Positions 19,700-28,332 of a stretch of DNA of 64,000 nucleotides are shown here, one piece after another. The position numbers were made by a program, and so were the translations under genes. How positions within the stretch are numbered: position 1 is the stretch's first letter; the number at the start of each line of letters is the position of its first letter. The stretch lies in assembly GCA_964462125.1 (NCBI GenBank), contig CAYWXT010000002.1, positions 1 through 64,000 on the forward strand, in the 5' to 3' direction. This stretch comes from JAWLFY01 sp964462125. GTDB lineage: Bacteria; Planctomycetota; Planctomycetia; Pirellulales; Pirellulaceae. The notes under the pieces were generated by a model, which had not been told where the DNA came from, made no database searches, and was given only the letters and a program-made list of their open reading frames with translations.

Positions 19700-22333
19700 C
19701 TATCGAATGACGACAAAGTCGTTGTGATTCATCAATGCGTGGACCAGGTTCATCTCCGGCTGGCCCGATTGCAGGAACTCGACACAGGCGGCCTGTTCTT
19801 GCTCATCCGGTGCCCGGCCCAGGACCCGCAGGAACGCCTGGCGGGCAAACACCTGCGATGCTGACGATTCATTGCTGCTCTCCCGAGTGAGCTCGGAGCG
19901 GATCGATGCGGCGAGCCGGCTCGCCATCTTTCGCGACAGCTGACTATTGGACAGAACCAGGGCCTGCTGCGGGATGATGCTGGGACTTCGACGGTAACAT
20001 TCGTTGGGACTGGCCGCGTCGAAGGTCGTCAGCATCGTCATCTGTTTCTCGTAAGCGTGGCGGAAATAGAGACTCCGCCTTAGCACCTCCTCGCCCCGTT
20101 CGTAATCGATTTCCGGACCGCCCATGCGGAGGTCGAGATCACCGGCCGCGGCCATCACCGCGTCGCGGATCACCTCGGCCTCCAGCCGGATCACGTTGAA
20201 ATGCCAAAAGAGATGATTGTCCGGATCGATCTCGCCGTTGTGCTGATCGGCCTCGGACTCCAGCTGCGACGCCTGGCGATACGTTTGCGAACTGACGATC
20301 AGCCGGTGCAGGTGCTTCATGCTCCAGCCGCTGTCGATCAATTCGGCTGCCAGCCAATCGAGCAGTTCAGCGTGCTGCGGGCGTGGCGAGCGGAGCCCAA
20401 AGTCGAACGTGTTTTCCACCAACGGTTGCCCGAAATGCCGCATCCAGACGTGATTGACCGCGACGCGGGCGGTGAGCGGATTGTCTGGATGGGTGATCCA
20501 GTCGGCCAGCGCTGTGCGGCGGCCACTGCTCTGGGTCGGATAAGTGGGACCGACCGGCGTGTAGTCACCATTGGTTTGTTCCAGCGCCTTAACTGCCGCC
20601 TGTTGCTCGGCTTCGGCGTCGGCAAGCGTCTTGCGGACTTTCTCCAGTTCCTCGGAGTCGGAATCGGTCTCCTCCTCCCCTTGCTTGGCGTCGGCGACGG
20701 CCCGTTGGGATTCAACGACTTTCAACTCTGCTTGAGCCACCGCGAGTTCTCGTTCCCGCGCGGCGGCCTCGATCGCCAGCGTCTGGGCATCCGCCGATGC
20801 GTTGGCGTCCTCGTCCTTGGCATTTTCGTCCGGCTTCGCTTCGTCGGTTCGGCCGAGATGTCTGGCACGGTCCGCGGCGAGTCGGGCTTGCAGGCTTGCC
20901 AGTTTGGCTTCGGCGACCGCTAGCTTCCGCGCGGCCAAATCAGCCTCCTCCGGTGCTGCCTTGCTCACCGCCGTCTGCGCTTGTTCGACGGCCCGTCGAG
21001 CGGCCCGCACGTCATCCTCCGCCCGCTGCGGCCGCAAGCCGGGGCGGGCGGCCAGCGGGGGCACCGAACGCGGCTCGACGACAAAGGGGACTCCGACAAC
21101 CTCCGGCACGTCCGGAACAATCTCTTTCGACTCATCCGGCAGTTTCTCGTTTCCGCCGATCAGGAATGGTGTTTCCGCGTCCAGCTCGGCGTCGTAGGCG
21201 CGGGGCAGGCCATCCTGCATCGTGTCGAGCACGCCTGCGACACGATCTGTCCGAACCTGGTGTGGCTCGAAGATCGCGCGGAACTGGTAATACTCCTCCT
21301 GCGACAACGGATCATACTTGTGGTCATGGCAACGGGCACAGTCGATCGTCAGGCCGACGAAGGCTTTGGCCGTGTGTTCCACCGTCGCGTCGAGCCAGAT
21401 ATTCCGGTTCGATTTATGATAGTTGCGGGCCAGAAACCCGGTGGCGCGCAACGTGTCGTCATCCAGCGGTGCGAGCTCGTCCCCGGCGATCATCTCGCGG
21501 ATCATCTGGGCATAGGAACGGTCGGCCGAGAGCGACTCGACGATCCAGTCCCGCCACCGCCAAATGTGACGTTGGCTGCCGCGCAGTTGGTCCTTGTATC
21601 CGTCCCAGTCGCTGTATCGCCAGACGTCCATCCAGTGCCGGGCCCAACGCTCAGCATGCGCGGGATCGGCGAGCAACATTTCAACAAACCGGCGTTCTTC
21701 GGCATCGGAATCGATCGCCAGGAAAACGTCCCGTTGTTGTGGCGTCGGTGGCAATCCCAGAAGGCCGAACGTCAGCCGGCGGAGAATCGTTTCGCGGTCT
21801 GCCGCCGATGCCGACCGCAATCCTGCCTCGGCGAGTTTGGCTTCGATAAACGCGTCGATTGGATGGATATGGATACTGTCGGCTTCGCTCGCGGATTCCG
21901 GCCGGTGGAGCGGCACCGGCGGCCGGTCGATCGGTTGGAACGACCAATGATCGCGGGGCCCTTCGAGAATGACTTCATCGGCCGGTGCCTCCAGCCCTTG
22001 GGCGATCCAACGGGTCAGCAGCTTCACCTCTTCGGCGGTCAGCGCCGTCCCTTCGTCCGCCGGTGGCATCTGCGAACCGCCATCCGCCGTCACCCGCCAG
22101 ATCAGTTCGCTGTCATCGGCGTCCTCGACACTGACGATCTCCCCGGCGTGGCTCCCTTCGCGAATCAGCTGAGCCGCGTCGAGTCGCAGCCCCGCTTCTT
22201 GACGCACCGGGCCGTGACAACTGACGCATTTCTCCGCCAACAGTGGCTTGACCTCTTCTGTGTAGAGGTCGGACGCCAAGACGCTGGGGCAGCCAAGCAA
22301 CCAGGCGCCGAGCAGCAACTTCAGGGATTTCAT
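19700..22333 (-). CDS. Cytochrome c-like/DUF1549/DUF1553 protein with long coiled coil
   Basis: An 877-residue exported protein from the ATG at 22333, which directly precedes a signal peptide (MKSLKLLLGAWLLGCPSVLA). The N-terminal planctomycete cytochrome c domain binds haem through CVSCH and has a SQMPP Met run. DUF1549 follows (HPIDAFIEAKLAEAGL, HWMDVWRYSDWDGYKDQ, CARCHDHKYDPLSQEEYY with a second CxxCH). DUF1553 ends the protein (NHVWMRHFGQPLV, SSQTYRQAS). Between the two DUFs, about residues 433-586 are a highly charged Ala/Glu-rich coiled coil, much longer than usual. The next gene, DUF1501, starts 8 nt downstream. Function is unknown; electron transfer coupled to polymer breakdown is only a hypothesis. 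Confidence 0.92.
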   Translation of the reverse strand: MKSLKLLLGAWLLGCPSVLASDLYTEEVKPLLAEKCVSCHGPVRQEAGLRLDAAQLIREGSHAGEIVSVEDADDSELIWRVTADGGSQMPPADEGTALTAEEVKLLTRWIAQGLEAPADEVILEGPRDHWSFQPIDRPPVPLHRPESASEADSIHIHPIDAFIEAKLAEAGLRSASAADRETILRRLTFGLLGLPPTPQQRDVFLAIDSDAEERRFVEMLLADPAHAERWARHWMDVWRYSDWDGYKDQLRGSQRHIWRWRDWIVESLSADRSYAQMIREMIAGDELAPLDDDTLRATGFLARNYHKSNRNIWLDATVEHTAKAFVGLTIDCARCHDHKYDPLSQEEYYQFRAIFEPHQVRTDRVAGVLDTMQDGLPRAYDAELDAETPFLIGGNEKLPDESKEIVPDVPEVVGVPFVVEPRSVPPLAARPGLRPQRAEDDVRAARRAVEQAQTAVSKAAPEEADLAARKLAVAEAKLASLQARLAADRARHLGRTDEAKPDENAKDEDANASADAQTLAIEAAARERELAVAQAELKVVESQRAVADAKQGEEETDSDSEELEKVRKTLADAEAEQQAAVKALEQTNGDYTPVGPTYPTQSSGRRTALADWITHPDNPLTARVAVNHVWMRHFGQPLVENTFDFGLRSPRPQHAELLDWLAAELIDSGWSMKHLHRLIVSSQTYRQASQLESEADQHNGEIDPDNHLFWHFNVIRLEAEVIRDAVMAAAGDLDLRMGGPEIDYERGEEVLRRSLYFRHAYEKQMTMLTTFDAASPNECYRRSPSIIPQQALVLSNSQLSRKMASRLAASIRSELTRESSNESSASQVFARQAFLRVLGRAPDEQEQAACVEFLQSGQPEMNLVHALMNHNDFVVIR

Positions 22334-22387
22334 CAAGCCATTCTGGACCCCGAGATTTTGCCCGCGCAGCGGCGCCGCCGGTCGCCA

Positions 22388-22409
22388 CTCCCCCGCCTTT
22401 GTGAGGGAG
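22388..22409. repeat. Short GC-rich inverted repeat upstream of the DUF1549/1553 gene
   Basis: CTCCCCC (22388-22394) and GAGGGAG (22403-22409) form a small hairpin, followed by AGGGAC. The GGGAGAGGGAC run is shared with the palindrome at 15129-15180, so this may be a decayed member of the same repeat family. It lies about 55 nt before the start codon. Confidence 0.35.
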
Positions 22410-22596
22410 AGGGACGAAGAATCGCTCCCCCGATCTTCAGCCTTGTCGGGGGGACGCTCTTGTTCAATCGCCGCAGAGAGAATGGGGTGACACATGGGGC
22501 GGGTCGAGAGGCGGGTTCGTGGAAAGGGATTCCTCGACTCTGCCATTATGGACCAAATCCGACCGGCTGTGGGAATTCGTCGGAACGTCGCCTCCG

Positions 22597-23415
22597 TCAA
22601 ACCGCTATCTCGCCTCCCGCGACCATCTCGTCAATCGTCTTGATCAGCTCCGGCAGTTCCGCGACCGACTCGATGGTGAAGTGCGCCCCAGCGTCGGTCA
22701 GCCGCTTCGCCGCCGCCTGGCAACGTCGTTGTACCTCCTGGTCCGACAGCTCTCCCAGCTGCTGTTCCGACAACCCGACGCAGTTGCCGGTGCGGGTCAC
22801 GCCGACGGTCCAGCAACCGGCGTTGCGACCCGCTTCGATCCCGATCGGCGTGTCGTCCACCTTGACGATTGTCCACATCGGATAGACATCGAGTCGCTTG
22901 GCCGCCTCGAACAGCAGATAGGGTGCGGGGCGTCCGCGGGGAGCGTCATCGGCGCACAGGACACAATCGGGTTGATAGCCTTGCTGCGCCGCTGCGGCGC
23001 TGACGACCTCCATCAGTTCGCGTGTGTAGCCGGTCGAGGATCCGATTTTCAGTCCGCGTTGGCGACACTTTGCCACCGCCTCGGCGGCACCTGGGATCAG
23101 CTGGCTGTGGTCCTGCAGCGTTGCCTTTTGCAGCGGCAAGAACTCACGGTACATCGCGTCAATGTCCTCCTCACCGCAAGGCCGGCCGAACGTTGCCTGC
23201 CAAGCTTCCGCGACCGGCGGCATGGCGACAACGGCCGCGATGTGATCCCGTTTGGCCCGGCCCATCGGCTCGCGGGCCTGAGCCTCGGTGACCTCGATCC
23301 CCTGTCGCCGAAAGATTTCCTGGAAGACCGCCGTGGGGGCCCGGCTCCCGTAATCGATCGTCGTCCCGGCCCAATCGAAGACGACCGCTTTGAGATGCTG
23401 GCACGTTGATGGCAT
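22597..23415 (-). CDS. phnX: Phosphonoacetaldehyde hydrolase (phosphonatase)
   Basis: A 272-residue cytoplasmic HAD-superfamily enzyme that splits phosphonoacetaldehyde into acetaldehyde and phosphate. The nucleophile is Asp14 in VVFDWAGTTIDYG; the Schiff-base lysine of true phosphonatases is Lys55 in EPMGRAKRDHI; GSSTGYTRELMEVV and DDAPRGRPAPYLLFEAAKRL follow, and the metal Asp pair is in IVKVDDTPIGIEAG. The Lys in the cap domain separates PhnX from other HAD hydrolases. The ATG at 23415 follows an AAGGA. No aminotransferase PhnW lies beside it; the DUF819 membrane gene diverges from it. Likely partner enzymes are at 60-62 kb. Confidence 0.93.
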   Translation of the reverse strand: MPSTCQHLKAVVFDWAGTTIDYGSRAPTAVFQEIFRRQGIEVTEAQAREPMGRAKRDHIAAVVAMPPVAEAWQATFGRPCGEEDIDAMYREFLPLQKATLQDHSQLIPGAAEAVAKCRQRGLKIGSSTGYTRELMEVVSAAAAQQGYQPDCVLCADDAPRGRPAPYLLFEAAKRLDVYPMWTIVKVDDTPIGIEAGRNAGCWTVGVTRTGNCVGLSEQQLGELSDQEVQRRCQAAAKRLTDAGAHFTIESVAELPELIKTIDEMVAGGEIAV

Positions 23416-23590
23416 GTTGTCCGTTCCTTGAGATGTCTGGTTCTCCCTCGGTTTTGCGGTCGTTGTACCACACAAGTGAATGCGGTGAAGCGAGTTCAGG
23501 GTTTTCAGACCAAGCCGAGCAACGGTACCATGGCGGCGTGAATCTGGCGCCGCTGACACGGCGACCTCCCCCGCGCATTGTGAGTTCGGC

Positions 23591-24856
23591 GTGCCGACTG
23601 AGCTTTTCGCCACCGCCGTGATCACCAATGATGCGGTCCTCCTGGGTGTGCTGCTGGTGATTCTGGCCGGTGTGTTCTGGACGCACACACTGATCGACCG
23701 ACATCGGTTCTGGAAGGTTTTCTACCAAATCGTCCCGGCCCTGTTGCTGTGCTATTTCCTTCCTTCGTTGCTGACCCTCACCGGGATCGCCGATCCAGAG
23801 GCGTCGCAGCTGTACTTCATGGCCAGCCGCTACCTGCTGCCGACCAGCTTGGTGTTGCTGACCCTGAGTATCGATCTCCGCGAGATCTTGCGGCTCGGCC
23901 CCAAGGCAATCGTGATGTTCTTGACCGCGACAATTGGTGTCGTCATGGGCGGTCCGATCGCCGTCCTGATCGCCGCCGCCATTGACCCGGAGCTGGTCGG
24001 GGGCCAGGGCGCCTCGGAGGTATGGCGAGGGCTCTCGACCGTCGCCGGGAGTTGGATCGGGGGTGGAGCGAACCAAGCGGCGATGCGGGAGATCTTTGAA
24101 CCGAGTGACGAACTGTTCAGCGTCATGATCGCGGTGGATGTGGTGGTCGCCGAAATCTGGATGGCGTGCCTGCTGTTGGGCGTGGGCAAGGCCGACTGGA
24201 TCGACCGGAAGCTGCGGGCCGATGCATCGAGCGTCCGGCGGCTGCAGGAAAAGATGGAGGACTTTTCTCGGAGGTCGGCTCGAATTCCGACGACCGCCGA
24301 TCTATTCATCGTGCTCGCCGTCGGCTTTGGTGTCACGGCGATCAGCCATTTCGCGGCCGATCGCATCGCGCCCTGGATCGAAGTCAACGCGCCAGTGCTC
24401 AATAACTTCAGTCTGAATTCGGTCTTCTTTTGGTTGATCGTGCTGAGCACGACCGGGGGTGTGATCTTGTCGTTCACCTCTGCCCGCAACCTGGAGGGAG
24501 TCGGCGCGTCTCGGATCGGGACCGTGTGCATTTTTGTCCTGGTCGCGACGATCGGATTGCGGATGGATCTACGAGCGGTATTGGATCACCCCGGGCTGTT
24601 CGTGGTTGGTGGAATGTGGATGCTCTTTCATGTGGTGTTGTTGGTAATCGTCGGCAGACTGATCCGGGCGCCGTTTTTCTATTTGGCGGTCGGCAGTAAA
24701 GCCAACATCGGCGGAGCGGCCAGCGCACCGGTGATCGCGGCAGCATTCCATCCGTCGTTGGCCCCGGTTGGCGTTTTGCTGGCCGTCGCCGGCTACGCCT
24801 TGGGAACGTATGGAGCTTATCTGTGTGCCCTGATGATGCAGGCAGCGTCACCGTGA
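23591..24856 (+). CDS. DUF819 family membrane protein
   Basis: A 421-residue polytopic membrane protein with about 11 hydrophobic segments. The central SWIGGGANQAAMREIFEPSD and the C-terminal KANIGGAASAPVIAAAFHPS are hallmarks of DUF819 (YjcL-like) proteins, which share a two-repeat layout with several anion and citrate carriers. The substrate is unknown. The best supported start is a GTG at 23591 that places the first helix right after a short N-terminus; the ribosome site is weak, so the start is uncertain. It diverges from phnX across a 175-nt gap, which could mean shared regulation and transport of an organophosphonate or its product, though this is inference. Confidence 0.88.
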   Translation: MPTELFATAVITNDAVLLGVLLVILAGVFWTHTLIDRHRFWKVFYQIVPALLLCYFLPSLLTLTGIADPEASQLYFMASRYLLPTSLVLLTLSIDLREILRLGPKAIVMFLTATIGVVMGGPIAVLIAAAIDPELVGGQGASEVWRGLSTVAGSWIGGGANQAAMREIFEPSDELFSVMIAVDVVVAEIWMACLLLGVGKADWIDRKLRADASSVRRLQEKMEDFSRRSARIPTTADLFIVLAVGFGVTAISHFAADRIAPWIEVNAPVLNNFSLNSVFFWLIVLSTTGGVILSFTSARNLEGVGASRIGTVCIFVLVATIGLRMDLRAVLDHPGLFVVGGMWMLFHVVLLVIVGRLIRAPFFYLAVGSKANIGGAASAPVIAAAFHPSLAPVGVLLAVAGYALGTYGAYLCALMMQAASP

Positions 24857-24941
24857 ACAGATTCGTCTCTGGCGTCATTGACGGCGAAGAAACGGCGATT
24901 CTGTCAGGTTCTCGCCGTCGCTGACGAAAGGAGTCTCGGAA

Positions 24942-26897
24942 TCATCGCGCGAAGTCCTGAAGATTCGCTCGCACTGCCCGCTCATGGTTGGTCAATTGTC
25001 GCTTGGGCTCCTGGCCGAGCGAGAGGCTGTACTCCACCAAGGAGATCAACTCCTGGTCGCTGAGGGTGGGGTTGGCGGGATGGGGAGTTCCCGGCATGCC
25101 AAGTCGCAGGCGTGCGAATAGGGCGCTCCGGTCGGAGCCGCCCTTCATCGGGTCGGCGACCAAGTCACGCGGCGCGGTACGCTGGCCGCGATCGTCCAGC
25201 AACATCAGCCCCCTGGCGCCGCGCCCGTCCTCGCCGTGGCAGCGGTTGCAGGTTGCCCGCTCGTACAGTTCGCGTCCGGCCACCCGTTGTTCATCGGTGT
25301 CCGACGGCCAGTCGGGCACCGCGACCGCCGGGCCGGCAGATCCCCGGCGCTCCATGATTTCTGCGATGACATCGTCCTCCAGCGGTTCGTCGAACGCTTC
25401 AAACGACGCGACCAACCCCTCTCGAAATCCTTCTTGGCGGAGGCTGTAGGTGACTTCGACCAGCTGTTCAATCTGTTCCTCGCTCAGTTCAGCGAACGCG
25501 GGCATCGCGGTTCCCGGAATGCCGTTGCGAATGACGGCGCGGATGTCATCGCGTGATGGGAACCCGTTGGTTGTGGTCACCAGCCGATAAGTGTCGCCCC
25601 GTAGGTCGCGCGATGGCGGCCAGAGATGCCGGTTGGCGCGGCCATTCCCGCGGCCCGATTCACCATGACAGGCGGCACAGTGCTGGGAGAACAGCGGCGA
25701 GATCGCCGGTCCGGAATCGTCAGGAAACCCCACCGGTTCGTACTGGCCGGCCATGATTCGCCGCAGTTCTTCCATCGCCTGTTGGTCCGAGGGGTCCTCC
25801 CGCACGCGGCTCTCAAGCGCCTCACGGCGAAACGTTTGATGGTGTCCCATCAGGTAGCGGTCGAACAGGGAACGTGCCACATCAGGACGCCCGGCCAATC
25901 CCCCCGCGGTGGCTGCAGTCCGGATTGTGATCGCGCGCTGAGCCCCCTCCAAGTCGGTCTGTTCAAACCGCCGATATGCCTCCTCGTAGTCACCGAGCAG
26001 AAATGCGACCTCTGCCGCTTCCATCCACACGCCAAAGCTCGGCTGGTGCTCGATCGCATGCTGTATTAGTTCATCGGCGAGCTCGATCTGGCCAAGCTGC
26101 CGGGCGCAGTGCGACCATCCGAGCAACGCGGCTTCGGATTGCGGCCACAGCCGAAGGTGCTCAGCAAATCGCTTGGCAGCCGATGCATATTCACGAAGTT
26201 CTTTCGTTGCCTCTGCCAGACCGAGCCGGGCGTTGTCGTGGCGCGGCGCAATCGCTAGGGCGTCCTCGAAATGCCCGCGCGACGACTCATGATCACCGGC
26301 GTGGTCGCGATACAGACCCCGCCCCCACGCCAACTGTGCAGGCGGCGGCGTTGACACTTCCCATTGACCGAGCAGGGCTTCGGCATGCTCGAACTCCTCC
26401 GCTTCGACCAACCGAGCCAACAATGTCATCGCGGTGTCGTCGACGTCGGCCCCGTCGCGAACCAACCGATCCAGCTCTTCCTCGGTGACAGCTGGTTCCT
26501 CGTCCCAGCGAATCTTCCCCAGACGTCGTTCCAGCCGGAGCGTCTGTCCGTCACTGCGGGTCATTTCAAGATCGCCCAGCGAGGCGATCGCCGACTCCCA
26601 CCCCTCTTGGTCTCCCCGTTGGCGGTGCAGTCGTGCACGCAGCAACGGACCCTGCGGCGACGCCGGAGCGAGACGCTGACCGCGATCGAGCCACGGCAGG
26701 GCATCAGCGAGCGTCCCGCGGTCAATCGCCACTGCAGCACGGCGCCAACACTGCTCGGCCACGACGCGACGCCCCAACCAAAACAGGGCGACCGCGAGGA
26801 CCAAGGTCACGATGATTGAAACCCAGCGAAACGAGCGGGCTCGGGGTGGGGGATCGGATTCATTCGCGGGAGAGGACTCAGGCACAGGAACCTTCAT
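24942..26897 (-). CDS. Membrane-anchored TPR protein with two cytochrome c domains
   Basis: A 651-residue protein. An N-terminal membrane segment (VSIIVTLVLAVALFWLG, about 26-42) anchors it. Residues about 50-385 are helical TPR-like repeats (for example FEDALAIAPRHDNARLGLAE and FAEHLRLWPQSEAALLGW). Two cytochrome c domains follow: CAACH at 407-411 with a likely axial Met in GTAMPAF (465), and CNRCH at 550-554 with a likely axial Met in LGMPGTP. A single protein joining TPR repeats with a dihaem tail suggests a scaffold that passes electrons. It is the last gene of a leftward four-gene set; the cytochrome-WD40 gene ends 53 nt upstream. Substrate and partner are unknown. Confidence 0.88.
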   Translation of the reverse strand: MKVPVPESSPANESDPPPRARSFRWVSIIVTLVLAVALFWLGRRVVAEQCWRRAAVAIDRGTLADALPWLDRGQRLAPASPQGPLLRARLHRQRGDQEGWESAIASLGDLEMTRSDGQTLRLERRLGKIRWDEEPAVTEEELDRLVRDGADVDDTAMTLLARLVEAEEFEHAEALLGQWEVSTPPPAQLAWGRGLYRDHAGDHESSRGHFEDALAIAPRHDNARLGLAEATKELREYASAAKRFAEHLRLWPQSEAALLGWSHCARQLGQIELADELIQHAIEHQPSFGVWMEAAEVAFLLGDYEEAYRRFEQTDLEGAQRAITIRTAATAGGLAGRPDVARSLFDRYLMGHHQTFRREALESRVREDPSDQQAMEELRRIMAGQYEPVGFPDDSGPAISPLFSQHCAACHGESGRGNGRANRHLWPPSRDLRGDTYRLVTTTNGFPSRDDIRAVIRNGIPGTAMPAFAELSEEQIEQLVEVTYSLRQEGFREGLVASFEAFDEPLEDDVIAEIMERRGSAGPAVAVPDWPSDTDEQRVAGRELYERATCNRCHGEDGRGARGLMLLDDRGQRTAPRDLVADPMKGGSDRSALFARLRLGMPGTPHPANPTLSDQELISLVEYSLSLGQEPKRQLTNHERAVRANLQDFAR

Positions 26898-26950
26898 GCG
26901 ATCGCTCGGAGCAGAATTTTGGCATCGTACCCCAGCAGGATACCGGCGTT

Positions 26951-28321
26951 TTATGGTTTGGCGATCCAGGACTGTACCAGTTCACCATCGTCGGCATGCC
27001 AGATGCGAATTTCGCCATCAAAAGCAGCTGCGGCAACGCGACCCGAGTCGGCATGCCACGCCGCCGACAAGACCCAGTCACTGAACCCCTCAAACTCGCC
27101 GTCGACGATGTTCTCGGACAGATCAATCCTCCGCAATCGCTTGTCCGCCGATGGCAGCCAGAGCACCCCGTCACCGCGGACCAGTTTGTACCCCTCGGCT
27201 CCGAGCGGCACCGCTGCGACCTGTTCCGCATCGTCCGTTTCCCAGCGATGCAGTTGGTTGTCCGATCCGACCGACAGGACCTGCTGGCCATCGGGCGACA
27301 TCATCACATCGCGGACCGCGTCGGGGTGACCCTTGTAGCTGGTCAACAGCTGCCCTGATTCCCCGTCGAACAGTTTCGCTGATCCGTCTCGGCTGGCGGA
27401 GACCAGGCGGCTGCCGTCGTCACTCCAAGCGACCGCTGTCACCCAGTCAGCGTGACTGCTCAGCGTTCGGACCACCTCCAAGGTTTCCAGATTCACAATC
27501 CGGATTTGCTGATCCGCCGAGGCCACCGCGAGTTCGGGGGCGCCCGGACGAAACGCGACATCGAACGCGACGTCGGTGGTGCGGGCCAGAACCGCGATGA
27601 CTTCGCCACTGGGAAAATCAATCAGCCGGACTTCGCCGCTGCGGCCCGGCTCTCCACAGGCGACCGCCAGGGTGCCCCCGTCCTGGTCCGTGTCGGCCGG
27701 GTTGAACGCGAGTGCGAACACGCGCTGGCCGACGTTCGGAATGCGATCGGCGAGCGTTGCGCTGGTGACGTCCCAGACGGTGACTTCGTGATAGCCACCG
27801 GCCAGCACTCTTGAACCGTCGGGCGAAAAGGTGAGAGCCGCGATGGGAACGGCTTTGGCGTACGACTCCGGCGGATCTGGGTGCCGGCGCGCGGGGATGA
27901 TCATCGGCAGCAAGGCGTTTTCGTGGTCGCCGTCAAACGTCGCACCCTCCGCGATCCAGTCGGTGACCAATTGGATCTGCTCCTCGGTGAGCGGATCGCT
28001 TTCCGCCGGCATGCGTTCAAACTCATCCGAAGTCGTCAGGCGCCGCAGCAGCTCACCGGCTTCATCCTCCGCACCGCGAAGAGGCGGTTCACCCGAATCG
28101 CCGGATTGTTGCAGCGCCGCAAACGTGTCGACGCGATAGCCACCCTCGGCGTTCTTGACGCCGTGACACGCAACACAGTTGTCGAGCAATAGCGGCGCGA
28201 TCTGTTCGCGAAAACTGATCGGATCGGCAGCCTCGCCTGCGCCTGAATGACTCAAGACGCCGGCCAGCAGCAAACCGATCACGTTCATTCGCGCCCGATG
28301 CCGCGAAAATCCCGACTTCAT
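26951..28321 (-). CDS. Cytochrome c-WD40 repeat protein
   Basis: A 456-residue exported protein. From the ATG at 28321 it has a signal peptide with a hydrophobic core MNVIGLLLAGVLSHSGAG and cleavage near GEAAD. The planctomycete cytochrome c domain carries CVACH (49-53) and an FERMPAESDPL Met run. The rest (about 140-456) is a beta-propeller of WD40-type repeats, for example VAWSDDGSRLVSASRDGSAK and VMMSPDGQQVLSVGSDNQLH, each ending near a Trp-Asp or equivalent. This architecture is common in planctomycetes. It starts 11 nt after the DUF1549/1553 gene, so co-expression is likely. The propeller probably mediates protein binding. Confidence 0.92.
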   Translation of the reverse strand: MKSGFSRHRARMNVIGLLLAGVLSHSGAGEAADPISFREQIAPLLLDNCVACHGVKNAEGGYRVDTFAALQQSGDSGEPPLRGAEDEAGELLRRLTTSDEFERMPAESDPLTEEQIQLVTDWIAEGATFDGDHENALLPMIIPARRHPDPPESYAKAVPIAALTFSPDGSRVLAGGYHEVTVWDVTSATLADRIPNVGQRVFALAFNPADTDQDGGTLAVACGEPGRSGEVRLIDFPSGEVIAVLARTTDVAFDVAFRPGAPELAVASADQQIRIVNLETLEVVRTLSSHADWVTAVAWSDDGSRLVSASRDGSAKLFDGESGQLLTSYKGHPDAVRDVMMSPDGQQVLSVGSDNQLHRWETDDAEQVAAVPLGAEGYKLVRGDGVLWLPSADKRLRRIDLSENIVDGEFEGFSDWVLSAAWHADSGRVAAAAFDGEIRIWHADDGELVQSWIAKP

Positions 28322-28332
28322 TTCAATCAAGC

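Noticed and set aside
20981..22885. Open frame of 634 codons on the + strand opposite the DUF1549/1553 gene
   Set aside because: It has no family motif, is antisense to a gene with clear domains, and results from the high GC content at third positions.
24880..24919. Hairpin GACGGCGA / TCGCCGTC between the convergent DUF819 and TPR genes as a terminator
   Set aside because: The stem is only 8 bp around a 24-nt loop and no T run follows on either strand.
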